From Acidimicrobiia bacterium (lineage in GTDB: Bacteria; Actinomycetota; Acidimicrobiia; Spongiisociales; UBA11373), in the NCBI GenBank assembly GCA_016932695.1, contig JAFGCH010000027.1, positions 1 to 34,492 of the forward strand: 34,492 nt of DNA. The letters run 5' to 3'. The notes under the pieces are model-generated. The model had not been told where the DNA came from, did not search any database, and saw nothing but the letters and a program-made list of their open reading frames with translations. A program made the translations under genes and the position numbers. Below are positions 1 through 7,619 of this stretch, piece after piece (position 1 is the stretch's first letter; every line of letters begins with the position of its first letter).

Positions 1-84
1 CAACGTCGTCTTACCATGATCAATATGACCCATCGTCCCCACATTCACATGCGGCTTCGTACGCTCAAACCTCTCCTTACCCAT
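1..84 (-). CDS. tuf: Elongation factor Tu, N-terminal fragment (cut by window edge)
   Basis: EF-Tu is the GTPase that delivers aminoacyl-tRNA to the ribosome in the cytoplasm. Only the first 28 codons lie in the window. They read [16 protein letters not shown] and continue into the P-loop (G1) motif [10 protein letters not shown], which is diagnostic of EF-Tu. The ATG at 84 is preceded by AAGGAG nine bases upstream. The gene lies 46 bp after tRNA-Met on the same strand, so it is probably co-transcribed with the three tRNAs. The rest of the gene lies beyond base 1. Confidence 0.95.
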   Translation of the reverse strand, partial: MGKERFERTKPHVNVGTMGHIDHGKTTL

Positions 85-130
85 CGCAGCGGACTCCTTC
101 TCTGGTGTTGTCGTCGTTTTCGTTCGGTCG

Positions 131-202
131 TAGCGGCGGGTGGATTCGAACCACCGACTACCCGATTATGAGCCGGGTGCTCTGCCACTGAGCTACGCCG
201 CC
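131..202 (-). tRNA. tRNA-Met (CAT)
   Basis: The 72-nt minus-strand sequence folds as a cloverleaf. The 7-bp acceptor stem is GGCGGCG paired with CGCCGCT (one G-T pair), the D arm is GCTC/GAGC, the anticodon loop is CTCATAA, and the T loop is TTCGAAT with a GGTGG/CCACC stem. The anticodon is CAT. The fully paired acceptor end argues for elongator rather than initiator tRNA, although CAT can also mark a tRNA-Ile with modified C34. CCA is not encoded. Confidence 0.93.
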
Positions 203-256
203 TCGTCGCCCCGGGGGACTTTCCCCCGGCAGGATGGCGCGTAGGCCGCCACCCGG

Positions 257-328
<72 letters not shown>

Positions 329-353
329 AAGTGCGGCCAGGTTACCGCACCGG

Positions 354-435
354 TGGGGGGAGAAGGATTTGAACCTCCGTAGGCTTCGCCGGCAGATTTA
401 CAGTCTGCTCCCTTTGGCCGCTCGGGCATCCCCCC
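354..435 (-). tRNA. tRNA-Tyr (GTA)
   Basis: An 82-nt minus-strand tRNA with a long variable arm, as expected for bacterial tRNA-Tyr. The acceptor stem is GGGGGGA with TCCCCCC, the anticodon stem is GCAGA/TCTGC with loop CTGTAAA (anticodon GTA), the variable arm is about 13 nt, and the T arm is GGAGG/CCTTC around TTCAAAT. It is the first gene of the tRNA-tuf transcription unit. CCA is not encoded. Confidence 0.95.
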
Positions 436-446
436 GAGGCGCCGCG

Positions 447-452
447 ATGATA
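447..452 (-). promoter_or_regulatory. Possible -10 box for the tRNA-Tyr/Thr/Met-tuf unit
   Basis: On the minus strand the hexamer TATCAT lies 11 bases before the 5' end of tRNA-Tyr, so transcription would begin a few bases before the mature tRNA. No convincing -35 hexamer is visible at 16-18 bp. Assigned by position and match to TANNNT only. Confidence 0.3.
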
Positions 453-481
453 GTCGGCCTCGGTCGCTGGGGCTCCGGTGA

Positions 482-507
482 GGGGCCCGCCGGCGGCGGC
501 GGGCCCC
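482..507 (-). terminator. GC-rich hairpin downstream of htpX
   Basis: A perfect 11-bp inverted repeat (482-492 with 497-507) around a 4-nt loop sits about 60 bp past the htpX stop codon and before the tRNA unit. There is no T-tract, which is common for terminator-like hairpins in high-GC bacteria, so function is inferred from position and stem stability. Confidence 0.5.
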
Positions 508-567
508 GGTCACGGCGGGAAGGGCCGGGCTCCCTCGCGACGGGCTCTCCTCCCCCAGGGGTCTCCC

Positions 568-1440
568 CTAGCGGATCCCCTGGGCCATCTCCGTCAGCCG
601 CTCCACGCGCTCGGGGATGGGCGGGTGCGTAGAGAACAGGCGTCCCAAGCCACCGCCCCCGCCGTGGCGGCCCAGAGCCTTGAGCGGGTCGGCGATGAAG
701 AGCTGGGCGGTGGAGGGGTTCATGGGCATAGGGATGCGGGAGGTCCCGGCCTCGAGCTTCTCCAGCGCCCGGGCCAGGGCGAGGGGAGAACCGGTCATCT
801 CCGCCCCGCTACGGTCGGCTTCGAACTCCCGGGCCCGGCTGATGGCCATCTGGATGACCATGGCCGCCAGCGGGGCCAGGATGATGCTCACCAGGCCGAT
901 GATGGCACCCAGGGGACCCATGTCGCGCCGATCGCTGCCCCCCAGGCCGCCCCACAGCGCCAGGCGCAGCAGGAAGCTGAGGGCGGCGGCCACGGTGGCG
1001 GCGATGGTGGCGATGAGCACGTCCCGGTTGCGCACATGGGAGAGCTCGTGGGCCAGCACCCCCTCGAGCTCCTGGAGGTCCATGATCTGCAGGATCCCGG
1101 TGGTGACCGCCACCGCGGCGTGCCGGGGGCTGCGGCCGGTGGCGAAGGCGTTGGGCTGCGCCGACTGGATCAAGTAGAGGCGGGGCATCGGCATGTTCTC
1201 GCGCTGGGTCAGCGAGCGCACGATGGCGTAGACGTTGGGAAGCTCGTGCTCCTCCACCGGCTTGGCCCGGGTGGCGGCCAGGGCCACCTTGTCCGAGAAG
1301 AAGTACATGAGGAAGTTGATCCCCCCGGCGATCACCAGGGCGGTGATGGCCCCGCTGGTGCCGCCGACCAGTTGGCCTACCAGCACAAAGAGCGCCCCCA
1401 GGACCGACATCAGCACCAGGGTCTTGAAGTTGTTGCGCAT
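568..1440 (-). CDS. htpX: HtpX-type membrane zinc metalloprotease (M48)
   Basis: A 290-residue protein, the usual size for HtpX, a membrane protease that degrades damaged membrane proteins. The N-terminus has the family-typical start MRNNFKTLVLMSVLGA and two membrane helices (about 7-25 and 28-48). The zinc motif HELSH (H131, E132, H135) is followed by two more hydrophobic segments (about 141-165 and 176-200) and the third-ligand region EFEAD (E205). The frame is open further upstream, but the family alignment begins at the ATG at 1440. No Shine-Dalgarno sequence precedes it. TACCAT lies 7 nt upstream instead, suggesting a leaderless message. The gene appears monocistronic: the protease upstream ends in its own hairpin. 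Confidence 0.93.
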   Translation of the reverse strand: MRNNFKTLVLMSVLGALFVLVGQLVGGTSGAITALVIAGGINFLMYFFSDKVALAATRAKPVEEHELPNVYAIVRSLTQRENMPMPRLYLIQSAQPNAFATGRSPRHAAVAVTTGILQIMDLQELEGVLAHELSHVRNRDVLIATIAATVAAALSFLLRLALWGGLGGSDRRDMGPLGAIIGLVSIILAPLAAMVIQMAISRAREFEADRSGAEMTGSPLALARALEKLEAGTSRIPMPMNPSTAQLFIADPLKALGRHGGGGGLGRLFSTHPPIPERVERLTEMAQGIR

Positions 1441-1447
1441 GGCCGGG

Positions 1448-1453
1448 ATGGTA
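1448..1453 (-). promoter_or_regulatory. Putative leaderless promoter -10 box of htpX
   Basis: TACCAT (TANNNT class) on the minus strand ends 7 nt before the htpX ATG, and no ribosome-binding site lies between. Transcription would start at or next to the start codon. No clear -35 hexamer is visible. Confidence 0.45.
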
Positions 1454-1663
1454 GAGAGGCCCGCTGCATTGAGGAAGACCGTCTCTTCCGTCGTGAGGGA
1501 CTCGGGGACGGGGAATGCGCCCCGGCCCGGCATCGGCCTCTGCCGTGCTGGTCCCCGGCGCGGCCCCGGCCCTCGGGGCCGCCGCAGGGACCGGTCGCCC
1601 CAGCCACACCACCTTGGTTGTGGGCCCGCCGCCCACGAGTTGCTCCGGGTAGGGCAGACGCGA

Positions 1664-1689
1664 AGACGGGGCCCCGAAGGGCCCCGTCT
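1664..1689 (-). terminator. Hairpin terminator of the subtilase gene
   Basis: A perfect 11-bp inverted repeat (1664-1674 with 1679-1689) begins about 20 bp after the stop codon of the protease gene. On the transcribed strand the loop is TTCG, the very stable UUCG tetraloop in RNA. No U-tract follows. Confidence 0.65.
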
Positions 1690-1710
1690 CCAGACTCGGT
1701 CGCTAGGACG

Positions 1711-4700
1711 TTATGGGGTCGGCAAGAGCAAGATCGACTCCGTGCCCTTGGTGGCCCCGCCGCGTAGGCCGGCGCCCCGATCTCCGTTGCTGAAGAGCAG
1801 GATGCCCAGCTCCGGGGTGTTCCCCGGCCAGAGGCCGAAGTCGTACGCGGTCAGCGACCCCGCGGACAGCGGCGCCACATCGGAGGGGACCCCGTAGTAG
1901 CCCTCGCCGTAGGGGGTCACCACCAGGTCGGACACCAGGTCGCCGGGCCCGCCGTAGTAGATGTCGGCGGCGTAGACATCCAGGCCGACGTTGGTGCCGG
2001 CGCCGAAGTAGGCCATGTCCGCCCCGTTCATGCCGATCTGCTCGCCGCAGAGCCACAACGATGTGTTGGCCGTGTTGGTGGCATGCTCGGCATAGAACCA
2101 GGCATCGGCCGCCCCCGTGGCCAAGTCGATGGTCCAGGTGAGCTGCCGCCCGTCGGAGACACCCCACGGGCCGGCGGCATCGGCGGTGGTCACCAGGTAG
2201 TCGTCTGTGCCGTCCATGTTGGTGTCCAGGTAGAGCCAGTAGCTCACCGGGAGCAGATGCGACTGGCGCTCGTGCGAGGTAATGGCGAAGGCCCACACGA
2301 AGGAGAGCCCCGCATCGCAGTAGTCCATCACCGGGTAAGTGGTGACGCCAACCGCCTCGATGTCCGGAACCGGGGCCTGACCGCCCGCCGGACCGGACGG
2401 GATGTCCGGGCTGGTGGCGATCAGGGTGTAGGCGTCATTCTGCGCCCAGCCCGCCCCGATGTTGTTCAGGTCGACCGTGGCCATGCCGGCGGCGAAGGTC
2501 ATCGGGCCGGCAATCTCTCGGGCGGCCTGCCGCGGCAGCACGTGCCACGGCATGTGGAGCGACCCCTCCGAAGAGGTGAAGGTCAGGTACCCGTCGTACT
2601 CGTTCAGGGTGAGCGCCGCCGGGTTGGCCCCATTGGCCCCCGAGTTCATGTTGTTCGTCGGCAGCAGGCTGCCGTCGATGGTCAGGCTCACCCGGAAAGT
2701 ACGGCTGCCGTGAGCCGGCACCTTGATCTTCGCCGGGTGCTTCAGGGTCACCGCCCCGCTTGCCTCATCGTCGGCGAAGCGGAAGTCGCTGGCGATGGCG
2801 TAGGTGATCTCCGCATCGCTGTAGTTGGTGATGGTGACCCTCTTGGTGAAGCGCTTGGTGCCCCACACATCGATGAACCCGAACGACAGCGCGCCGCTCA
2901 GCGTCCGCGTCTCCCAGGCCGCCGCTTCGGAGGTGAGCGCTTCGTCGACCCGGACTTCACCGCCGCCGATGCGGCTGATGGGGGCCAGGCCGCCGCCGAA
3001 GAAGGCCGCCATGTTCATGATGTCGGTCTCGGCGGTGTTCATGAGCACCGCCTTGATCTCGGCCGGCGAACGGCCCGGATAGGCCTGCACCAGCAGGGCC
3101 GCGGAACCGCTCACCATCGGGGCGGCGCCGGACGTGCCGCCGAAGGGCCCGGTACCCGTGCCGGTGCCGTAGATGGCCGACACGGAGGCGCCGGGGGCGC
3201 CGATCTCGGGCTTGATCAAGTTGGTGATCATGCTCGGCCCGCGGGAGGAAGAGCCCACCATGTGCTGGATGAGCGGTATCCCGTTGGCCGGGTCGAACAC
3301 GACGTAGGTGTTGGGCAGGCCCGACTTCAGGGCGTTCGAGATGGCCTGGCTCACCATGAAGCCGGGGATGTCGATCGGCCGGTCGCCGCCGTCGCCGCCG
3401 TTGAAGGGGTCTCCCGGGGCGATGAGGCCGATGATGCCGGCGAGGCCGCCCGCCTGGCTGATGTTGCTGATCTTGAGGGTGAAGTTGCAGGCCCCGCGGT
3501 CGACCAGGACGATCTTGCCCGCCAGGGAGCCGGGGGCGAAGGGGGCGCATCCGTTCAGGTTGCCACCCGCTCCGTCGGCGTACTGCACGAACCCCTCGAT
3601 CTTGCCCGTCGTCTCGAGCGGCACCGACCAGTCCTGGAATACCGCCGGGTACTGCCCGACGATGGCCGCCGGAGCGGTGATCTCCAGGAGAGGCTGCACC
3701 GCGGAAGGCACGTTGGTCTGCGCCACCGACAGGGCGGAGGAAGTCGCCGACGGGGTGCCGACGACGTAGGGCTTGTCCGCCCCGTTGCCGGCCGAGGCCA
3801 CCGTCAGCACGCCCACCCGGGTGGCGGCTTCCACGGCCTGGGACAGGTCGTCGTCGAACGCCTGGCCGTAGTCGGAGCCGAGGGACATGTTGATGACGTC
3901 GACGTGGTCGTCGACCGCGCCGTCCATGTTCGGGTCGAGGGCGAAGTCCATGCCCTGGATCAGGGCGATGCCGCTGCAGGCGGTGGAGACCGACGAGCAG
4001 ACCTTGACGGCGTACAGGCCGACGCCCGGAGCAACGCCGCCCAGGCCGCCGATGATGTCGGCCACATGGGTGCCGTGGCCGCCCCCGGGACCGTCGTCCA
4101 GCGGGTCGGGGTCGGGCGACTCGGCCGGGCCGCCGGATCCAAGCCAAGCAGCGCCGACGAAGTCGTGCCCGCCGATGACCTTCGCGGTGGGGAAGGTCCC
4201 CACCTCGACGATCGTCGGGTCGTTGGCGGCGTACTCGGCCGGGTCGCCGCTGCCGCCGAGGTTGGCGTGGATGTAGTCGATGCCCGAGTCGAGCACGGCC
4301 ACGGTGACGCCGGTGCCGTCGAAACCGAGGGTCTGCACCGCGGTGGCGCCGATGTAGGGCACCGTCTCGGACAGATCGATCTCGAAGTCCTTGACGCGGC
4401 TGATCGAGGCCACGTTCGGGTTGGCGGCCAGCGCCTGGAGGGCCGAGGCGTCCACTTCGGCGAAGACGGTGTTCAGGGCCACCTGCGCCGAGCCCAGGAC
4501 GGTGCCGCCCTGGCCGCGCAATGCCGTGGTGAACTGCGCTTGCTGATCCAGCACGGCGCGCAGCTGAATCTTCTGCAGGTCGGCGCGGGCCCCGGTGGCC
4601 GCCACCGCGGCAACCGGGTCACCGGTGAGGCGAATGCTGACCCTCACGCGGCCCTCGGCACCGAACAGGCCCAGGTCGATCTTGTCGGCCGCGGTGACAC

Positions 4701-4848
4701 CCGATGCCGAGACCGGGTTGTCCAGCTTCAGGTCGGCGACATGATCGGGTAGGGCCCGCTCGGGCCTATCGATCTCCTGGGCGCTGCCCACCGCGGCCAT
4801 ACTGAGCAGCGTGACCAGGGCTACAAACAACACGAGTGTGCGCTTCAA
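1711..4848 (-). CDS. Secreted subtilisin-family serine protease (S8) with PA insertion
   Basis: A 1045-residue extracellular protease. Residues 1-23 form a signal peptide ending in GSAQ. About 60-160 resembles an I9-type propeptide. The catalytic domain carries Asp187 (VLDSGID), His258 (GHGTHVA), oxyanion Asn355 (SAGN) and Ser573 (GGTSGAAP). A protease-associated (PA) domain is inserted between Asn and Ser (about 405-520), as in Vpr-like and plant-type subtilases. The remaining ~420 residues look like beta-rich Fn3-like modules; no sortase signal is seen. The start is TTG at 4848, preceded by AAGGGAG six bases upstream; the next downstream start would destroy the signal peptide. The substrate is unknown. 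It stands alone, ending in a UUCG hairpin. Confidence 0.92.
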   Translation of the reverse strand: MKRTLVLFVALVTLLSMAAVGSAQEIDRPERALPDHVADLKLDNPVSASGVTAADKIDLGLFGAEGRVRVSIRLTGDPVAAVAATGARADLQKIQLRAVLDQQAQFTTALRGQGGTVLGSAQVALNTVFAEVDASALQALAANPNVASISRVKDFEIDLSETVPYIGATAVQTLGFDGTGVTVAVLDSGIDYIHANLGGSGDPAEYAANDPTIVEVGTFPTAKVIGGHDFVGAAWLGSGGPAESPDPDPLDDGPGGGHGTHVADIIGGLGGVAPGVGLYAVKVCSSVSTACSGIALIQGMDFALDPNMDGAVDDHVDVINMSLGSDYGQAFDDDLSQAVEAATRVGVLTVASAGNGADKPYVVGTPSATSSALSVAQTNVPSAVQPLLEITAPAAIVGQYPAVFQDWSVPLETTGKIEGFVQYADGAGGNLNGCAPFAPGSLAGKIVLVDRGACNFTLKISNISQAGGLAGIIGLIAPGDPFNGGDGGDRPIDIPGFMVSQAISNALKSGLPNTYVVFDPANGIPLIQHMVGSSSRGPSMITNLIKPEIGAPGASVSAIYGTGTGTGPFGGTSGAAPMVSGSAALLVQAYPGRSPAEIKAVLMNTAETDIMNMAAFFGGGLAPISRIGGGEVRVDEALTSEAAAWETRTLSGALSFGFIDVWGTKRFTKRVTITNYSDAEITYAIASDFRFADDEASGAVTLKHPAKIKVPAHGSRTFRVSLTIDGSLLPTNNMNSGANGANPAALTLNEYDGYLTFTSSEGSLHMPWHVLPRQAAREIAGPMTFAAGMATVDLNNIGAGWAQNDAYTLIATSPDIPSGPAGGQAPVPDIEAVGVTTYPVMDYCDAGLSFVWAFAITSHERQSHLLPVSYWLYLDTNMDGTDDYLVTTADAAGPWGVSDGRQLTWTIDLATGAADAWFYAEHATNTANTSLWLCGEQIGMNGADMAYFGAGTNVGLDVYAADIYYGGPGDLVSDLVVTPYGEGYYGVPSDVAPLSAGSLTAYDFGLWPGNTPELGILLFSNGDRGAGLRGGATKGTESILLLPTP

Positions 4849-5077
4849 AGCCCGCTCCCTTCCTGAGCGCTTACCTCCGGCGCGCCCATAGGACGTGCCA
4901 CCCCCGAATCTAGCGCGCCGGACTCACCCCGCGTCGGCCGAGAGCGGTCCGAAGGCCCTCATTCGGTAGGCCGCGGCGTTCTGCAGGGCTCCATTCGCCG
5001 GGGCGCGGGGTCCGCCGGGGCCGGTCGAGGAGGACCGCCACCTCTCGCGACCTCGCCGACGGGCCGGGATCTCGCCT

Positions 5078-6133
5078 TCAGCGGCGGGCCACCAGTACCC
5101 GGAAGTCCCCCAGCCCGCGAGGGTGCAAGAGAGCCTCACCGCCGGTGATCAGGCTCCGGACCCGCAGCCTTTCCAGTGCATTGCCTTCCCGAGCGAGGGC
5201 GAGTTCCTCAGCGCGCCTGGCCTTGAGCAGGTCGCCCAGGCCCCAGCGCTCCAAGAAGGACGCCTGGGAGTAGATCTCGGCCCGGGCGCCCTCCTCCTCC
5301 GCCGCCGTCCGCAGCGCCCCAAAGTCCACGTCCAGGGTGATGTCGGTATGCCCGGGTTCCAGCAGGGGATCGGGCCCGAGGTGATGCCCCCGGTAGGTGC
5401 GCAGCGTCCCCTCGGCACGCCTCGCCGTCAGCCCCGGGCCGGTGTCCCCGTAGTCCACAACCAGCACGGCACCGGCGGCGAGGCGGCGCAGCGTGCCCCG
5501 CAGCCACTCCCCGGCGGCGATCTGGGCTTCCACCAGGCCGCCTTCGGGGACCGGCCCGGCATGGCGCTCCGCCCAGGCCGCCACCTCAGGCCGGGCGGGG
5601 CCTTCGAGCCAGCACAAGCGCCCCTGCTCCTCTCCCACCAGGCGCTCCGCCCACCCCCCGTCGCGCCGCACCGCCACGGCGGCGGGCAGGTTGTCGGCCA
5701 GCTCGTTGGCCACCACTACGCCCCGGATCGGCAGGGTCAGGGCGGCGGGGGATTGCGCCACGGCCGCCTCGGGCACGAAGAGGCGCAGAGACTCCCGGGC
5801 CGCCGGGGAGACCTCCAGCGCCCAGGCCCGCACCCCGACCCGCGCCGCGTCCAGCAGGGAACGCAGCAGCGTCCCCGAGCCCGCCCCGGCATCCACCACC
5901 ATCACCGGGTCGGCGCCGATCCGCCCCGCCTCCGCCTCGACGAAGCGAGCCAGTACCGCTCCGAAGAGCGGGCTCACCTCGGGGCTGGTGAGGAAGTCGC
6001 CTTCCCGCGCCGAGCGCAGCGGGCCGGCGGTGAAGTAGCCCTCGTCGGGATCGTACAAAGCGGCCCGCATGAACTCATCGAAAGGCAGCGGCCCCTCGGC
6101 ACGGATGCGGGCGGCGAGGCGGGCTCCCAGCAC
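5078..6133 (-). CDS. NDUFAF7/MidA-family SAM-dependent methyltransferase, last gene of nuo operon
   Basis: A 351-residue protein of the Methyltransf_28 (DUF185) family, whose mitochondrial member NDUFAF7 dimethylates an arginine of the complex I subunit NDUFS2 during assembly. Visible marks are the N-terminal ARIRAEGPLPFDEFM, the family signature GDFLTSPEVSPLFG (about 45-58), SAM motif I DAGAGSG (81-87) and VVANELADNLP. It begins with GTG nine bases after the nuoN stop codon and is clearly part of the nuo transcription unit. A TANNNT box (TAGCCT) sits 6 nt before the GTG, so an extra internal start is possible. NuoD in this operon keeps the arginine corresponding to the human target. That NuoD is its substrate is inference. 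Confidence 0.88.
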   Translation of the reverse strand: MLGARLAARIRAEGPLPFDEFMRAALYDPDEGYFTAGPLRSAREGDFLTSPEVSPLFGAVLARFVEAEAGRIGADPVMVVDAGAGSGTLLRSLLDAARVGVRAWALEVSPAARESLRLFVPEAAVAQSPAALTLPIRGVVVANELADNLPAAVAVRRDGGWAERLVGEEQGRLCWLEGPARPEVAAWAERHAGPVPEGGLVEAQIAAGEWLRGTLRRLAAGAVLVVDYGDTGPGLTARRAEGTLRTYRGHHLGPDPLLEPGHTDITLDVDFGALRTAAEEEGARAEIYSQASFLERWGLGDLLKARRAEELALAREGNALERLRVRSLITGGEALLHPRGLGDFRVLVARR

Positions 6134-6142
6134 GCTCCCAGG

Positions 6143-7615
6143 CTACGGCAGGGCCAGGCCCCGCGCCGCCTCACCGAAGAAGGCCAGCAGCTGCGGGTAG
6201 AAGCCGGCGGCCAGAGTCACCGCCAGGGTGATCACCAGCGCCGCCGCCAGCGGCCGGGAGAGCGGGGCCCCTTCCGGCAGAGACTCGGGAGCCGGGTCCA
6301 TGAAGGCCGCCTTGAGCACCCGGGCGTAGAAGAACAGGGCGATCACCGCGTTCACCGCGGCGATCACTGCCAGCGATACTCCCCAAGCGTTCCCCGGGTC
6401 GCCCAGGACCGCCTTGAACATGACGAACTTGGCGAACCATCCGGCCAACGGCGGGATGCCGGCCAGCGAGAAGAAGAACACTCCCAGCAGGGTGGCCAGG
6501 GTGGGCGAGTACCGCGCCAGGCCGGCCCAGTCGTCTATCTCCCGGCTGCCGGTGCGCTCGGCGATGGCGATGACCGCGGCGAACGCCCCCAAGTTCATGA
6601 AGGCGTAGACCAGCAGGTAGGTGAGCGAGCCGAAGAAGGCCTCCTCCAGGGCCGGGCCCTCGAAAGCGGCGGCCATGGCGAAGGGCACCAGGATGAACCC
6701 GGCGTGGGCCACCGAGGAGTAACCCAACAGGCGCACCACGTTGCTCTGGCGCAGGGCGGTCAGGTTGCCCACCGTCATGGTCAAGGCGGCCAGCACCCAC
6801 AGGGCGGGGCCCCACACGTCGCGCGCCCCGGCAAAAGCCGAGTAGCAGATGGTCAGCAGGCCCACGACACCCGCTCCCTTGGAGCCCACCGACAGGTAGG
6901 CGGCCACGGGGAGGGGCGCCCCCTGGTAGGTGTCCGGGGCCCAGAAGTGGAAGGGGACGGCGGCGATCTTGAAGCCGAAGCCGACCAGGGTGAAGAGCAC
7001 CCCGAGCACGAAGGCCGACTCACCCGAAACGGCGGCGGTCGCCCCGGCAATGCGGGTGAAAGTGGACTCCCCGGTGGTGCCGTACACCAGCGACATGCCG
7101 AAGAGGAGCACCGCCGACGACAGGACGCCGATGAGGAAGAACTTCAGCGAGGCCTCGTTGGAGCGCAGGTCGCCCTTGCGCCACCCGGCGAGCAGGAACG
7201 CCGGTGCGGAGACCAGTTCGAGGCCGATGAACATGGTGATCAGGTCCCGCGCCGAAGCCATGACCACCGCCCCAGCGATCGACGCCAGGATCAGGAAGTA
7301 GTACTCGCCCTCGTAGTAGCGGTCGCCCCGCAGGTAGCTCATCGAGGCCAGCAGCACGATGGCCCCGGCGACCAGGAACAGGCCCTTGACCACCAGGGCG
7401 AAGTCGTCCACCACGTAGGACCCGGCGAACATCTCTCGCGTCCCCCCGACCCCCGCCAGAGTCAGGAGGGGCACTCCGGCGGCCAGGAGGCCCACGATGC
7501 CCGCCGCCCCGGCCAGCCAGCGGCGGCGCGGGGCCACCAGCAGGTCCACCCCCAGCACCACCAGCAGGGTGGCGCCGAGGATGAACTCTGGTAGCAGGGC
7601 GTGGTAGTCGAACAC
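6143..7615 (-). CDS. nuoN: Complex I membrane subunit N (first set)
   Basis: An antiporter-like proton-pumping subunit of complex I, 490 residues, with about 14 membrane segments. The proton_antipo_M core is visible, including FIGLELVSAPAFLLAG (conserved Glu), the SLKFFLIGVLSSA segment, FKIAAVPFHFWAPDTYQGAP (conserved Lys) and LLGYSSVAHAGFIL. I chose the GTG at 7615 because GGAGG lies 8 nt upstream; a TTG at 7630 in the same frame would place that site inside the gene. It starts 4 bases after the nuoM stop and ends 9 bases before the methyltransferase gene. Confidence 0.93.
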   Translation of the reverse strand: MFDYHALLPEFILGATLLVVLGVDLLVAPRRRWLAGAAGIVGLLAAGVPLLTLAGVGGTREMFAGSYVVDDFALVVKGLFLVAGAIVLLASMSYLRGDRYYEGEYYFLILASIAGAVVMASARDLITMFIGLELVSAPAFLLAGWRKGDLRSNEASLKFFLIGVLSSAVLLFGMSLVYGTTGESTFTRIAGATAAVSGESAFVLGVLFTLVGFGFKIAAVPFHFWAPDTYQGAPLPVAAYLSVGSKGAGVVGLLTICYSAFAGARDVWGPALWVLAALTMTVGNLTALRQSNVVRLLGYSSVAHAGFILVPFAMAAAFEGPALEEAFFGSLTYLLVYAFMNLGAFAAVIAIAERTGSREIDDWAGLARYSPTLATLLGVFFFSLAGIPPLAGWFAKFVMFKAVLGDPGNAWGVSLAVIAAVNAVIALFFYARVLKAAFMDPAPESLPEGAPLSRPLAAALVITLAVTLAAGFYPQLLAFFGEAARGLALP

Positions 7616-7619
7616 TCGC

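Noticed and set aside
4849-5077. A small gene in the 229-bp gap between the NDUFAF7-like gene and the subtilase (minus-strand frame 4924-5139).
   Set aside because: The frame has no recognisable product, overlaps the methyltransferase end and has no ribosome site. I see only minor inverted repeats in this gap.
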